Below, in pieces: positions 63,641 to 64,000 of a stretch of 64,000 nt of DNA. The notes under the pieces were generated by a model. The model was not told the DNA's origin. It was given only the letters and a program-made list of their open reading frames with translations, and ran no database searches. Positions within the stretch are counted from its first letter, which is position 1, and each line of letters begins with the position of its first letter. This stretch comes from Taudactylus pleione (taxonomy: Eukaryota > Chordata > Amphibia > Anura > Myobatrachidae), in NCBI GenBank assembly GCA_031769625.1, contig JAUIMM010000566.1, positions 1,865,001 to 1,929,000 of the forward strand, written 5' to 3'. Both the position numbers and the translations under genes were made by a program.

Positions 63641-63680
63641 CGGCTGCGCAACGTGACGTCATGACGTCACAACGCAGCCA
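63641..63680. promoter_or_regulatory. Palindrome with two tandem CRE octamers
   Basis: TGACGTCA occurs at 63654-63661 and again at 63662-63669. It forms the centre gtgacgtcatgacgtcac of a larger inverted repeat whose arms are ggctgcg and cgcagcc. TGACGTCA is the consensus site of CREB/ATF factors. Whether it is used, or is merely a palindromic part of the hAT end region, is unknown. Confidence 0.5.
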
Positions 63681-63832
63681 CGTCTTACAGAAATCCTGCC
63701 TTCCTAGCAGATCGTCTGCAGGCATATCAATTTGTCAGGGTTTCCTGGTGCGCAGGCTGGCCCATCTGGCCATCGGCCCTTCTGGCATTTGCCAGAACTG
63801 CCCGATGGCCAGTCCGGCCCTGCACTAAGGGG

Positions 63833-64000
63833 TATATTTATTAAAGTGCGGGTTTTTAGAAGTGGAGATGTTGCCCATAGCAACCAATCAGATTTTAGCT
63901 ATTATTTTCTATAAGGTGCTAGATAAAAGTAGAATCGGATTGGTTGCTATGGGCAACATCTCCACTTCTAAAAACCCACACTCTCAGGTGTATGACGACA
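63833..64000. mobile_element. Palindromic MITE at the window edge
   Basis: gtgcgggtttttagaagtgg...ccatagcaaccaatc on the left is repeated inverted as gattggttgctatggg...ccacttctaaaaacccacac on the right (arms of about 45 bp, spacer about 40 bp). This is a very abundant motif of frog genomes. The outer boundaries are not resolved because the window ends. Confidence 0.7.

Larger units (their letters stand above)
56786..63822. mobile_element. hAT element, CAGGGCCGGACTGG family, 7.04 kb including nested repeats
   Basis: The left end CAGGGCCGGACTGGG at 56786 and the right end CCAGTCCGGCCCTG at 63822 are perfect inverted repeats over 14 bp. cactaagg is present exactly at 56778-56785 and 63823-63830. 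Both features are what a hAT insertion leaves. The element is far larger than typical non-autonomous hATs because it has collected other repeats: a Harbinger-like end (56.9 kb), a MITE (58.47 kb), telomere-like arrays and four gggcctgattcag MITEs (59.2-62.9 kb). No transposase frame is visible. The alternative, two unrelated hAT ends with matching flanks by chance, is unlikely (about 1 in 65,000 for the 8-mer). Confidence 0.8.

Noticed and set aside
1..64000. Host genes, tRNA or rRNA genes
   Set aside because: No domain-bearing host frame, splice-consistent exon series, cloverleaf or rRNA sequence was recognised by eye; a homology and RNA-family search would be decisive.

Overview
This window looks like intergenic or intronic chromatin from a large vertebrate genome, most likely an anuran amphibian. 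I found no convincing host protein-coding gene, tRNA or rRNA gene. Almost everything recognisable is a transposable element or an array derived from one. The mix is hAT and Harbinger-like miniature elements, Tc1- and piggyBac-like remnants, Penelope-like elements, L1-type fragments and two Ty3/gypsy lineages (a chromodomain Sushi-type and a Gmr1-like one). That mix is typical of frogs, but the species assignment is inference.

Layout. 1-4787: most of a hAT-type transposon on the minus strand. Only the two ends of its transposase survive, separated and followed by two related minisatellite arrays. 4.8-12 kb: an L1-like 3' fragment, an inverted pair of Penelope-like termini beside (TA)n tracts, and several MITEs. 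12-17.5 kb: piggyBac-like and hAT pieces, a complete 1.7-kb non-autonomous hAT with a smaller hAT nested in it, and a dead Tc1-like element. 17.5-26.9 kb: a piggyBac-like MITE, a lone LTR with a primer-binding site, several perfect or near-perfect foldbacks, and a 1.8-kb minisatellite behind a hAT end. 27-36 kb: MITEs plus a broken Penelope-like element (N-terminal block, RT fragment, GIY-YIG fragment) and related termini, a snap-back insertion with a 15-bp target duplication, and a telomere-like GGTTAGG element. 36-39 kb: nested hAT MITEs and a truncated hAT.

39.2-44.1 kb: a Sushi-type chromodomain Ty3/gypsy retrotransposon on the plus strand. It keeps both LTRs (the 5' one truncated) but has stops, frameshifts and a deletion of RNase H. 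44184-52294: a long hAT insertion (8-bp target duplication gtcacaat). It contains an (ACAT)n tract into which a nearly intact 5.47-kb Gmr1-like Ty3/gypsy element (46113-51582, minus strand) has inserted. That element has matching LTRs, a 4-bp target duplication and the unusual order gag-protease-integrase-RT-RNase H, with a SCAN-like capsid. 53-56 kb: more hAT MITEs. 56786-63822: an apparent 7.04-kb hAT bounded by perfect 14-bp inverted ends and a perfect 8-bp target duplication (cactaagg). It is filled with telomere-like CCTAACCC arrays and at least four Harbinger-like MITEs. The window ends in another palindromic MITE.

The elements do not work as a pathway. They form layers of insertion, and target duplications allow the relative order of many insertions to be read directly. 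The youngest large insertion is probably the Gmr1-like element, whose LTRs are about 99% identical by eye.
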